Positions 12,070 through 23,900 of a DNA stretch of 64,000 nt are shown piece after piece. Under the pieces are notes generated by a model. It was not told the origin of the DNA. It worked only from the letters and a program-made list of their open reading frames with translations, and ran no database searches. The DNA is from Isoetes taiwanensis (Eukaryota > Streptophyta > Lycopodiopsida > Isoetales > Isoetaceae): assembly GCA_021234155.1 (NCBI GenBank), contig JAJEKV010000311.1:62001-126000 (forward strand). The letters are read 5' to 3'. The position numbers and the translations under genes are program-made. The number at the start of each line of letters is the position of its first letter. Position 1 is the first letter of the stretch.

Positions 12070-12894
12070 CGGTGAGTCTCAGAAGCCTGGGAACATTCAT
12101 TGATGAACATGATAGCATCAAGTGGGCTCTCCTTAGCATAACCAATCTCCATAAACTCTTGGCATGCCTGTTGATAGGTTTGTGGAGGCATAGATTTCAT
12201 GTTGTGTCACTAATTGTAGCATTGGGATTCCATAAACGAAGATGACATTGTGCTCTATAGTTATATAAAGCCACCCTTTCCTTTTTACTTTGATTGAACA
12301 CAACTCCAATGCTTTTGTATATCTAACATGCGCCAACAACATCTCCTGCAGGAAATTTTGCATTTCCTTCAAGTTTGACAACAAAAGAAACTGCTAGCTT
12401 AATTTGTAGATCTTTTCTGTAGCTTAATTTGATTCCCACTTTCTCCTTTTCTGGAAGGCACTTATTTCATAAAGCAACTTTGAGTTTCGTGAAAGAGATG
12501 CAGAGTCTTGTAGGTATGTATGTACTAGAAGATCTCCTATCTTCTTACCAAACCCTGGGAGTTCTGATAGATTCAAAAGAGTTGCAATAACTTTGTCAAA
12601 GACCTGATCAAAGACAAAGGTAAAATTTAATCAAAAGGAGCCGAAGAAAAACAAACTTCTTTTTCAAAGGCTATGGCATTAACCTTATTTCTAGTGTTTG
12701 GATCTTGCACCAACCATACAAAGCAATCCAATGCCATGTACTGCCAGTCTTCATAGGACCGAGCAAGATTGCACAGGATTTTAATGTTACTTGGATACTC
12801 TGACACCACTAATCTGCCAGACTTCTGGTGACAAATTGTCCTTAACAGACCCACATCAGCAGGTGAGTTCTCATTCACAAGTCCTCCCCACATG
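12070..12894 (-). pseudogene. ARM-TPR protein pseudogene (Arabidopsis AT5G43120-like), C-terminal part
   Basis: The upstream exon (12894-12684) begins after a TTTGCAG acceptor and encodes the end of an ARM domain: MWGGLVNENSPADVGLLR, LCNLARSYEDWQYMALDC. An 80-bp GT-AG intron (12683-12604) joins it in phase to VFDKVIATLLNLSELPGFG. Reading on through frame changes gives TPR segments: VKLEGNAKFPAGDVVGAC, KKERVALYNYRAQCHLRL, PINRHAKSLWR and AKESPLDAIMFINECSQASE. Lesions are a frame change near 12440, TAG plus a frame change near 12330, TGA at 12199-12197 and loss of about 30 bases after SLWR. The N-terminal ARM exons are absent. Assignment rests on motif memory of the plant ARM-TPR family, whose exact role I cannot state. 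Confidence 0.75.
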
Positions 12895-13019
12895 CTGCAA
12901 ATCTTAAACAAGAAATCTGGTTTGAAATCATAGATAGAAACTCTTCTTTAAATGCAAAACAGTTATTAAGCTGCAGGGACCAACAATGCACAACTGGCTT
13001 GCCCAAGCTTCTGTTTATC

Positions 13020-13473
13020 TGCCTGATGTGGTCTCATATAGCATCCTCCTTGATGGCCTTTGTTTGTAAGTCATAGCATTTGGAACGGGCCCTTATGCTT
13101 TTTGATGAAATGTAACGAAGAGGCAACACTTCTGATGTTGTCTCTTACAACAAACTTCAACACATTTCTTGTTGGGTATTGTAAAATGTGAGACCTGAAA
13201 CGAGCTCGTTCTCTCTTCGAGGCAATGCCACTTCGGGGATGTGACCCTGATATTATTTCATATAATGCACTCTTTTGTGGCCTTTGTAAGGCATGGGAAT
13301 GGGATGAAGCATGCGCACTTTTGAATCAATGCTCCAGAAAGTTTGCAAGCCAAATGCTGTCAGCTGTAGTATGCTCCTCAATGGTGTAGGCAAACCTGGA
13401 ACACGTAGAAGCTTCAAGTCTTTTTAAACAAGTCTTGTCTTGATTGCATGTGTAAGACTGGGCATGTAGAAGA
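13020..13473 (+). pseudogene. P-class PPR gene relic, 5' part (interrupted by copia)
   Basis: Three degraded 35-residue pentatricopeptide repeats are readable in shifting frames: PDVVSYSILLDGLC, then GCDPDIISYNALFCGLCKAW with DEACALL, then KPNAVSCSMLLNGVGKPG. PPR proteins bind organellar RNA. P-class repeats of this kind normally sit in long intronless genes, but here frameshifts and stops break up the reading. The last bases before the copia element continue directly into 18194 if the element and one copy of its 5-bp target duplication are removed. Confidence 0.75.
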
Positions 13474-13737
13474 TGATGAAGAGTGAGGAAAAACTCAGAA
13501 GCAATATATTAATCTCAAGGAAGAATACAACAGAGCCTGAGCGCTAAGCTTCAGGTGATAGAAAACAGAGAACAAAGAAGGAAACTTGTTGACGAAATAA
13601 GGCGGACACTTGGTGATGTTCTGCATCTTCTGAATCTGTACTTATAGTACAGATTCTGTTGCACGGTTAGGAAACGTGGCAGAGTGGAGTAGTGGCCTTA
13701 ACTCTCCGAGATTCTCGGTGGAACTGTATCTGTAACA
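13474..13737 (-). repeat. copia 3' LTR
   Basis: A 264-bp LTR. On the minus strand it begins TGTTACAGATACAG and ends TTCATCA. A polypurine tract (plus-strand CCCCCCCTTAG, 13738-13748) abuts its inner edge, as expected for the 3' LTR. Confidence 0.93.
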
Positions 13738-15159
13738 CCCCCCCTTAGTGACAGCGTAGAATCGAGGAGAATCCTGCGTTTGCAGTATTCAAGTTTTGGT
13801 TTGGCAAGGGCTTTGGTCATCATGTCGGCAGGCATTTGATCAGTGGAACAATAAGAGAGGGTGAGGAAGCCTTGCTCAATCAGATCTCGAATGAAGTGGT
13901 ACTGGATGTCAATATGCTTCATGCGTTTGTGCATGACGGGATTGTGAGAGATAGCAATGGCCCCTTGGTTGTCAACATGGAGGGAGACAGGAGAAGAGAT
14001 GGGGATGCCAAGTTCTGAACAAAGGCGATGGAGCCAGATTGCTTCACGGGATGCATGGGAGATGGAGACGTATTCAGCTTCAGTACTAGAGAGGGCGACA
14101 CATTTCTGTTTGGAACTACTCCAGCTGACTGCACCATTTGCAAGAAGAAATATGAAGCCAGACGTGGATTTTCGATCATGATGATCCCCAGCCCAGTCTG
14201 CGTCAGAAAAGCCAATGAGATCTGGATTACCTTTTGAAGTAAAAGTAAGTCCCTGAGTGAGTGTTCCAGCAATGTAACGAAGGACGCGTTTGAGAGCAGC
14301 ACAATGAGAATTTCTTGGATCTTGGACAAATTGGGAGAGTTTGCAAACAGGGAAAGCCAAGTCAGGTCGGGTGGACGTGGCAGCGAAGTTTATCTTGCCA
14401 ATGATATGTCGATAGTGGGAAAGGAAGTATTGATTGGCAGTAGTGCAGGGACGATCGGTAGGGAGGAATGAGAGGCCAAATTCGAGAGGGGTGGAAACTG
14501 GATTGCAGGAAGATAAGTCATAAGAACGGAGAATATCAGAGAGGTATTTTTGTTGAGTGAGATGGAGGATGTCTTGGGATTGGTCATAATGGGCCTCCAG
14601 GCCAAGGAAATAATGGAGAGGCCCAAGATCTTTCATGAGGAACTGAGTTTTGAGCTGATGTTTGAGGTCGGCTAAATCATTTTGACATGCTGCAACAAGA
14701 ATAAGGTCATCCACGTAGCAAAGAAGAATAAGTGGACGAGGAGAGGTCTTGAAATAGACACTATGATCTGCCTCAGAGCGTTGAAATTGAAGCGAGGAGA
14801 AAGCGAGAATCCAATTTTCATACCATGCCCGTGAAGCTTGGCGGAGGCCATAGAGAGCCTTGTGCAACCGGCAGACGGGCGTGATCGGGGAATTTAGATG
14901 AAATAAATCGGGGGTTGCTCCAAAATACTTCTTCCGCAGTCGCCATTGAGAAAAGCATTATTGAAATCCATCGATGAATAAAAAGAACCGATTGTGAGTG
15001 GCATAAGCAAGAATCTTTGCTTGACGAGAGGCCATTTTGACAACGGTGCATATGTCTCTTCATAATCCAATCCTTGAATCGAGTGAAGCCACGAGCAACA
15101 AGCCTAGCCTTGAAGCGTTGAATTGTACCATCGCATTCAATTTTAATTTGAAAACCCAT
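13698..15159 (-). pseudogene. copia reverse transcriptase / RNase H, 3' part open
   Basis: The open stretch 14867-13698 (389 codons) starts within the RT at HKALYGLRQASRAWYENW and shows the catalytic LLCYVDDLIL, KDLGPLHYFLGLE, RPDLAFPVCKLSQF, the RNase H segment GFSDADWAGDHHDRKSTSG and ALSSTEAEYVSISHA. The last residues read into the LTR, as in many copia elements. The 5' part of the RT (15159-14868) is readable only in pieces (MDFNNAFLNGD in one frame, SSKFPDHA in another), so the enzyme as a whole is broken. Confidence 0.92.
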
Positions 15160-16458
15160 TTCTTTGGAGACAACAGGCCGATTTTGTGGGCGGGGAACTA
15201 ATTCCCAAGTGCCAGCCAGTATGAATCGAGGCTAATTCAAGCTCCATGGCTTGGAGCCAATCATGTTTGAAAGGACTCTGCAGTGCATCAGTGTGAGAAA
15301 GGGGTTCAATGGGCAAATCATTGGAGGCAAAGGAGTAATCGGTAGCCCATGCAGGGGGACGCCGGTGCCGAATTGGTCTTGGTCGGGAAGATGGAGGGGA
15401 GATGGGAGTGGAGGAACTAGGAGGCAAAATGGAAGGGGGTGGAGATGGAGGAGAAGGAGGTGTATCAGAAGTGGAGGGTGAATGAAATGGTACAGAGGGA
15501 ACAAGGAGGAGAGGATCTTCAAGATCAACAAGGACAAGATCACGAAGGTAATGGAGTGAAATGGCAAGCTTCAAATTCAAATTAACATGAACTTGATTTG
15601 AAGCCGATGAGGCTGCAAATTGAAGAGCCTGTAGGCTTTACGGTCCAGGCAATAGCCAATAAACATGCAAGAAGTAGCTTTTGGGTCTAATTTTGAACGA
15701 TGGTTAGAAGGAATATGGGCAAAAGCACGACATCGAAAACTTCGAAAATGGGAAGTGGAAATTGGCATACCAGTCAGATTGCTTGAGAATCTGATTTTGA
15801 ATCTTCTTTGTGAGGAGTCCAGGTTGAGAATATATCTTTGCGATGGGAGCGCTTCACCCCAAAAGCGAAGAGGCACATGCATGGCTATCAACAGAGTTCT
15901 TGTCATCTCCAAGAGATCGATTAACACGTTAAGCCGCCCGTTATGCTCGGGGAGTATAAGAGACGCGATTTCATGACGAATACCTCTTGAAGAATAATAT
16001 GCTTGAAAAGATTTGAACAAAATTCGCCCGCCACCATCACTTGAGCTGCAAGAATAGTATCTCTGTAGCTCTTTCAACATAAGTACTAAAACCGGATAAA
16101 TGAGTGGAAGGCATCACTCTTGCGTCGGAGAAGATAGATGAACAATTTTAGGTGTATGGTCATCCGAAGCACCATCAAGTATTTGGCACCGCAAAAGTAG
16201 GGGTGCGAAAAGGGGCCACAAAGGTCAACATGGATAAGAGCAAGGCGATGTGGAGCATGGTGGAAGAAGAAGGAAAGGAGGAAGCGAGTTATTTTTTCCT
16301 TCTGAGGCATTGCATGGAGAGGGATGTTCGGGTAGGGAATTGGGTGGGATGATGCCACGGGATTGAAGTAATTTTAAGCGGGCTGGGCTAATGTGGCCAT
16401 ATCGTGGTGCCAAAGGGAATGTCGATCTGGAGGAGCGGCAACAAAGCGGTGGTCTCAA
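15160..16458 (-). pseudogene. copia integrase region, frameshifted
   Basis: Integrase fragments occur in several frames. GHISPARLKLLQSRG is the GAG-pre-integrase lead-in (16458-16225). LALIHVDLCGPF carries the first catalytic Asp (16358-16086). Then come YYSSRGIRHEIASLILPEHNGR, MHVPLRFWGEAL and the C-terminal RSKLDPKATSCMFIGYC (16080-15577). A Pro/Ser-rich linker (15580-15143) joins to the RT. At least three frame changes separate these blocks. Confidence 0.88.
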
Positions 16459-17929
16459 TTGGAGAAGAAGGATTGTGAATGAGATAGAGGTTACGGATCG
16501 AGATCCATTTAAAATTGGAGTATGGTGGGTATCTTGAATAGTGCAAGAATCTGCAGTGAAAGAAACATGAAAACCATCATCAGTGAATTTGCTAACAGAG
16601 AGAAGATTCTTGTGTAAGCGAGGGGCGTGGAGGACATTATGGAGAGAAGCAATTTTGCGGATGAAAGAGCAAGAGGAATGGTGCCGGTGGCAATGCCAAT
16701 TTCTTTGATTGTTGTCCCCATAATGTGAAGCGAGTCACGAAAGGGGGTTGTAGGTAGAAAGGAGATGACGATGGGGAGTCATATGACTAGTAGCCCCGGA
16801 GTCTAGATACCAAGTATGAGAAGGCATAGGCAAATGTGTATCAGAGGCAGCAAAAAGATACTCCGGAGGTCCATCCTTAGGTGAAGAAGGGGAGAATCGG
16901 CAAGGGCAATATTATTTTGCTCGCATTTAAAACGGGGAAGGGGTGTCAACGGCAAAGAGTATTGTGTTGGTGGCGCTTTTGAAGATGTCCGTGGCTGGCG
17001 ATTAGAGGAGCGAATTGGATTTGGGGCGTTGCATTCCGGGCAAGATGGCCTGGTCGTTGACATGGAAGCAAACGATGGAGGAGCGATCAAAGGCGAGGTC
17101 GGGCATTTGTAGAAGAAATTTGGTTTCGCGAGGTGGGAGTGGGAAGAAGAGCGGGACGAAAGTGTCGGCGAATCAAGCTTTCTTGAGGATTGATAGACCG
17201 GCTTGGCCTTGGCGAAGAGCTTCTCCTTTGACCCCGATCAATGGCGGTTTCAAAGGTATAGTCGCCAAACGGCCTTCAAGATTTATGGACGAGTCCTTCA
17301 AAGGATTTTGGAAGGGAGTTTAGCAAAGACGCAACCTTTTCGTCATCGTAATGGCAGTTCCACCGGTGGCATCAAGATCATCTATCATTTCCTTCATTCC
17401 GCAAATATGCGCGATGCGTCGGCACCTTGGAAAGAGAGATCATAAAGCTTTTTACGTAAGCCTAAGCGATTCCGGCATTCTTGGAGGCATAATGATTCTC
17501 GAATTTGAAGCATCTCATTTGTGGTTGCTCCTTTAACCAAACGGCGAGGGTGTCGGTGAGGCTGGTGCGGAGAATTAATCGAGCCTTGCGATCTTTTTTC
17601 ATGGAAAGAATCAAGCTGGAGCATCAACAAGCTGGAGCATCAAGAGCAATTTCAATATGGCTTGCGAAGTAGGAGAAGAAGACGGCATGGTGTTCGGGTT
17701 GACGGCATCCCGGACATTCTTGTCTTCTAGGATCATCTGTAAGCGCCATTTCCACATTTGATAATTTGTACCATCAAACCTAGGAAGTAGGCCATTCTTG
17801 AGAAGGGGCGTAGTAAAGGGACGGATCCATAGCAATGGGAGAAACAAGAATTTAGAGAAACAGAGTTCTTTGAGGAAAGAAACAGTGGATCAGAGGCACG
17901 GATCTTAGGCGAATTGTGGGCCCATAACC
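16459..17929 (-). pseudogene. copia gag region, degraded
   Basis: At 17847-17611 the minus strand reads PRFDGTNYQMWKWRLQMILE, the N-terminal motif of copia gag, 80 bases inside the 5' LTR. Further blocks to 16459 are broken by frame changes. The expected tRNA-Met primer site directly inside the LTR is not the usual TGGTATCAGAGC; the bases are GGTTATGGGCCC, so the primer is uncertain. Confidence 0.8.
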
Positions 17930-18193
17930 TGATGAAGAGTGAGGAAAAACTCAGAAGCAATATATTAATCTCAAGGAAGAATACAACAGAGCCTGAGCGC
18001 TAAGCTTCAGGTGATAGAAAACAGAGAACAAAGAAGGAAACTTGTTGACGAAATAAGGCGGACACTTGGTGATGTTCTGCATCTTCTGAATCTGTACTTA
18101 TAGTACAGATTCTGTTGCACGGTTAGGAAACGTGGCAGAGTGGAGTAGTGGCCTTAACTCTCCGAGATTCTCGGTGGAACTGTATCTGTAACA
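17930..18193 (-). repeat. copia 5' LTR
   Basis: A 264-bp LTR, identical by eye to 13474-13737, followed by the second GAAGA target duplicate. Confidence 0.93.
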
Positions 18194-18241
18194 GAAGAAG
18201 CATGTGCACTGTTTAAGAAAATGGTAAAGGAAGGCTTAAAT
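18194..18241 (+). pseudogene. P-class PPR relic, 3' part
   Basis: EEACALFKKMVKEGLN continues the PPR repeat cut by the copia element. Joining 13473 to the bases after the second GAAGA restores CKTGHVEEACALFKKM. The reading is lost after about 18241. Confidence 0.7.
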
Positions 18242-20985
18242 CGGCTCCAATATGTACTTTTTATTTCTATAATACTCATGTTTTATTTTAAGACTCTCAA
18301 TTGTTATGCTTGCAAGCCTTTACACCACAAGAAGATTCTCAACGTATGACAGCTATTCGTAGTCTATCAAAGAGTGGTGTTGGTCCCAATTCATCGTGTT
18401 GAGCAGCTCTGGAAAGAATGCGGGAGTTTCGCAAATTCTGTTAGTCAAGCTTTGGTTGGCTGCTTACCTTAGCCCACTGAAGTTGACCATTAGATATGCT
18501 TTTGTACTAGGCAGAAGAGCTCAAAGAAATGTACTCAGGAAGTTTACTATGGGTCTTTTTCTTGCATTATTAATTGTAATGCATGAGTAAGGTTCCTTAT
18601 ATAAGGTAAATCACACACATTGAAGGAATAATTTAAAACAAAATGGAAACAAATTACCTGCATGATTTATGTTAGTATTTCAATATTTCACTTAGGCAAA
18701 TTCAACAATAATCCCCAATAAGGATATATGCCACTAATTTCCTTCAACTGTTTTTTTCTTTGTCATGGACATCCATGTTTATGGAGTATGCCGGAGTCAA
18801 GTACAAATAATGGAAAAGGAAATATCCTTATTTGGTATATCCCCTAGCATTTTTGGAGCTAGCTATTAGTTTATTTAGCCCAGTTGCGTAAGCTGGTATT
18901 CATGAAACATCTCTTACAATAACTTCAGGTGCTCTATGATGGCTTTGTTATTGCGAGGAAAGTTCTTGGTCCAACTACTACTAATCTGACCAGTCCCATA
19001 GTATTCAATGGGAGTGCTCACAGATCTGCCTTTCTAAAATCTCATATTTGGAGTGCTCTGTAAGTATCTATGTTCTCATATAATACTTTGCATGTGCAAA
19101 TGAAACAATTGTTGAATAGCAAGTTAGATCTGTCTAAAGAAGACTATCTCGGGCATTATTGCAGTCTGCTTTAGTTTTTATAACATGTGTACGTTTCTAT
19201 CCATACAAATTGCCCATAAATGATGTCACTACATTATCAAATTGTTTTATTCTGTCATCTGGGGGCTCCATAGTTCAGCTAACAAAAGCTGAAAGATGTT
19301 GGTCGGGTGCCTATATTTTGTGGACGGCCTGAGGTAAATTGCCATGTCTATGCTTATGCTTAAAGAAGCCTCATTTCCACCTCTTGCACATATTGAATTC
19401 AGTGTTAGCAGTGCATGTTAGGGGTTGGGCTTGCTTTTTACATAAGATGCTTCCACGGTTTTGTATGGGAACCTTATGTTGTTGAGTTAACTGCCAGGCA
19501 GTTCTCTTGTTAGAGGAAACTGTGCTTGGTACTGCAGCTAAAAAGAGTTGAAGGCCGCTAATCATGCTAGGCAGTTGTCCATATTCTGTGAAAAGTCCCA
19601 GGTAAATGGCCTGCCTCTGCGTCTGTATATAATGTAATGTGCTTACTTTGGCAACTAAGGAAGTAGATACATGCTTCCATTCTAGCATAAATGTGTCTCT
19701 CATATTTTCTGCGTCCTTTGTGTCATTCAAGCATCTTATACTCTGGAATTCAGAAAATGATTAGCACAACCTTTTTACTTTGGCAACATTCTCTTCAGAG
19801 ATATAAATCAGGTATGTTCCAATTTAGATATATCTTATTAAGAGTAGATCTTAGAGTAGATCTTGTGAATTCTAAGCCTATTCAAACTTCTTGTGTCTTG
19901 TGAGGTATATATTGGCTACGTGCTACTTATAATGCAACCCTAGATCAAATTCTTCCAGCTATATAGAGCCTACATAAACGTTTGTCAAGTCTATGCATGC
20001 TCATGCTTGAGAACCACAACTTGTTTTTGCACTACGTGCACGTATTTGTAATGTTAAGCATTTAAGCTTCAGAGGGCATGCAATGCATTACTGAAATATG
20101 CTTTATTTTTCTGAGTAAAAAATGTGCTTAATTGAGAAGGGCATATATTGACTCTGCCAAAGACCTGAGCTTGGATTGAAGCTTGAGCTAGAGGGCATAT
20201 CTTGTGTACTGATCTCCACGATAGAAGGCAATGCAATCATGGTCGACAGGAGGGCATTCACACCTGGGCTATTGTACGTGATGCTCTTGCGAATAAAAGA
20301 CAGGAAACAACTGTCGACCGTGTCGCCAATCACGACGGCGGACTTCCAGCCGAACAAAACGCTATACAAACGCTGCTAATGTAACTGCTACAAAACATGT
20401 GGTAATCCCCACTTCTTCGTACAAGGGGGAGCCCTACATTTCCAAAACGCCGTCCCGAGGCGGATTCTTTCTATCAAAGATCCAATTCGGGATGGCCAAT
20501 GTAAGATTCATATATTAATCCATATTCTCTTAGCATGCCACTAAAATTCAAATTACTACAATTAAAATTTCAACCCAAATCCATCTAGCCTTCTTCCAAA
20601 CCCTGCAGTTCTGCTAGTTTTTTACGATTAATATTCTTAACTTACAACAAAGATCACTATTAATTCATCTCATAGATCTTCAAATTACCCCAAGCAGCGA
20701 TTTCTACAGATATAGAAAAAAAAATAAAAACTAGTATAACTTGAAGAAGCGCACACAACTTTCAGAAAATATACAACCCTTTATCACCATCTGATCATTT
20801 GCTGCCCAGCTAAAAGTGGGGGCCTTAGGACTATCAAAATAATTTTGAGATTACTCACACAAATTCTTAGCCTTAACCAATATAGTATTCGTCCTTTTGT
20901 AGAACAAACGAAACTAGAACCTAATAGCAGACAAATCTTCTTAAGCAAAGTATCAATAACATGCCTTTTAATCTTTTTTTCATTC
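18242..20985. other. Mostly non-coding; one exon-like block
   Basis: AT-rich sequence between the PPR relic and the KING1-like gene. One splice-bounded block is listed separately (18929-19059). A minus-strand open frame at 20369-20103 faintly resembles the RNase-H-like tail of plant LINEs (SAVVIGDTVDSCFLSF), but I would not rely on it. Confidence 0.4.
18929..19059 (+). other. Exon-like block of unknown gene
   Basis: A stretch of 131 bases is open in one frame (VLYDGFVIARKVLGPTTTNL..., NGSAHRSAFLKSHIWSA). It is bounded by a TAACTTCAG acceptor and a perfect GTAAGT donor. A second, smaller block (about 19275-19332) ends at GTAAAT. The product is not recognised. It could be an orphan exon of a decayed gene. 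Confidence 0.3.
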
Positions 20986-23900
20986 CTATAAAAAATCACC
21001 AAAATAACCAAAAGGTTCCGTAACAAACTTTGATATGATGTCTCTCAAGGTGACTACCCCCTGTAAGTTCTTGTTCTCATCAACAATGTATATTCGATGA
21101 ATTCTTGACTCATCAAGTTTCAATATCACGTCTTTAAGCTTGGAACCAGCACCACAAGTTACAACATGCTTCAGGTGTTGCGAACATAAATCGTTTACTT
21201 CCATATAAGCCTTTGTTGCATCCAAAAAGTCCTCAACCTTCAACTTGCTATATAAATGAAGAAAACGATATATTTTTATTGAAGGGACTAATTCTGATTC
21301 CAATCGATATCCAAAGATTATCCTTCCACACCCCTATATTACTTGTAATCAAGACAAATTCAACCTCTTATCATCCTAAGATGCTAAGTTTCCTAATTTC
21401 AAGCCAGCTTAATCTTTCCAGATTCAAATATTGATCTGACACTACTGCAGCCATACCATTAGTATATTCACAACCTATTTGATATTTCTAGCGTTTTAAA
21501 CTTCAGGGCTAAAATTCGAAATCACTTCAAATAAGGAACCATAAATGGGTCAGTATATATGTATTGTTTTGTCAAAATTCAAGGCATAGAACTAAAAAAG
21601 CATTAAAAAATATCTGCAATTTTCCTTCCCTTTTCCAAACTCTTTCCTACGTAAAGGGGCTCTCTCTATCAAAACATGAAATCCAGGCGTTAATTACACA
21701 ATAAAAGTCTTTTCTATGCCTCGCACTAGGTGTAGCAATTCTGGCTGAGTAACTGCTTGAAAGTAAGTGTTATTTCTCAAGTAACTTCTTGTAAATTAAA
21801 TAAGGGCACTTGTAATTGTAACGTACTCTTTTTTGTACACTTAGGTTGTAAAAGCTACTATACAAGGGTATAAAATCTGCTATGCCCTATGACCGTAGAT
21901 ACCAATCCATTTTATACAATGTGTATTTTGAGAAGGGGTGTGGGAGGGACCTCTACCTGCAATTGTAGATATTGGGGATGGTCAACAAGAATCGGACATC
22001 TCTGACACTTATGCTAGCAATGGGCTTACTTTCACCTCTATGAACAACAGGCACTCCTCCAATACGATGTTCCTTCATCAATTCAAATGCATCCAGCAAT
22101 AATCGATCATCCTCTACCTGCCTTTGGATAGTCAGCAAAGACATATATTACTGCATTTTTCAAGTACATATATTCACACAAACATCAAAAGTTAAGATTC
22201 AGGTGCTCGTATGAGTAAACACCTTAGATAATAAAAAGTGTCTTGTACCTTTATTACTTTATCTGCTGACATCAATGGAAGACCCACTTCTGATAAAGAG
22301 AGGTTCGCAAGAGCATCAAACCACTGCATACCGCTGCATTTTGAAAGAACATGTATCACACCAGACTGAGTGATGAAATTCAGGACTTCCCCCTTCCCTG
22401 CCTCCACCACAGGAATGCTCTTTATTTGGTACTTGGAGAGGAGTAAGAGGACTGTTAAAAGAGTATCAGATTTCTGGACTGGAAGAAATGGCGCCCACCG
22501 AAAGGATCCGGCAATCTCTTTCACCTACAAAAGGTTAATTATATGAGAAAACAACCATTTCCTAAAAGCAAATCATTGTAGTAGTGCATGTATAGACATA
22601 TAGCCACATGCATAGCTGAATACATACACTTATTCAACAATTCTATGTTCTTACAATGAACCAAATTCTATCAATCATATCAACATCCTTTACTCTTTCC
22701 CCCTTGTTTGCTTATGCAACCCTATCAATCCTTGCTTAATCTCTGTAACACTCATATCCTCAGGGACTATGTTATACATGTCGCATACACTTTAAGACGA
22801 TCTTGGGCTATGCCTTTTCTATGCTAGATTTTTCTTATATTCCTGGGCCTTTACAAAATCCCTGTAAACTCATCATCACAGTATCAAAAAGTGGGAGCCA
22901 TAACATGATCCTTATGGTCATATTCTAGCCTTGTCTTTACATAAACTTTGATGACAAAAACCCACGCTTTTCTTCTTCACCTCTAAACTGGTTTTTATGG
23001 ACAATTCTTTCAGATTAATCCTCTTTTTCAAATTTAAGCCTGATATGCTGTTATATGTCATCAAAATATACAAGTTTACTATTCCTCATTTTAATATTAT
23101 ACGAGAATGCATGACGGCCTAGATAGCACAGTTCTCTGTTCGTTTAAGCCTTTTCTGTTTTCGGTGGAAAAAGCAGATCATTTTACAATACAAAGAGAAT
23201 TTAACTCATAACATTATTGTTTCTTTTTATGGTTCTCGGCTACAGGTCTTTGCAAGAAATGGACATGCAGTATATGCAATAATACCATTGCAAAACACTT
23301 ATGACATGATTGTTCAGCCATGTTGGTTGTTGCATACCTCTCAAAAAATTATTCCTGCATGCCTGTTCCTTAGGAGGCTTCACTCCTACCAAAGTAGCTC
23401 TATATTTCATAGATAACCCAGAATACCAGAAGCCAAAAGCATAGATTTCGAACAATGCCCTAGCAATAATAGCAGTCTTCTGCCCTCTGAATTAGAACGC
23501 ATAGTGAAAGTAGATGAGCTACTACTGCCCTAGACCTGCCTACATAGTCTTAAAGTTGGAAATCTAGTACTTAATGAGCTTCATGCTATAAAAGCTGCAA
23601 AATTGTGTGATTCGCAAATGAAGGTACTGTACTGTCCTTCCTCGTGGACTAGAGTTTGGCATATGTTCGTACACCCTTAAACAGCTGCTGATTATCAAAT
23701 CGCAGTAACCTCCACACTTGGATCAGCATCTTGGAAGTGGAGGTCCTTTACAATAACCATCACAGATTATCAGTTCCACGGCTGAGATTAGAATGGCGAT
23801 AATCACCTCCAGCAGCTGTTTGAGGAGGTCAACCCTCCCCTCTTGATGATAATGGTAGATAACCCTCTCGGCCTGCCGGCCTCGAAGGTTATATGCCATA

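Larger units (their letters stand above)
13474..18193 (-). mobile_element. Ty1/copia LTR retrotransposon, full length, young insertion
   Basis: The element has 264-bp LTRs at both ends that I read as identical, TG...CA termini and a perfect 5-bp target duplication GAAGA (13469-13473 and 18194-18198). On the minus strand the order is LTR - gag - integrase - RT/RNase H - polypurine tract - LTR, which is copia order. The gag and integrase parts are frameshifted while the RT/RNase H part is open for 389 codons. The insertion splits a PPR relic. Confidence 0.95.

Noticed and set aside
15251-17445. Plus-strand open frames of 76-103 codons inside the copia element
   Set aside because: They are antisense to recognisable copia gag and integrase blocks.
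20103-20369. LINE RNase-H-like tail on the minus strand
   Set aside because: Only a weak resemblance (SAVVIGDTVDSCFLSF) without the surrounding conserved residues.
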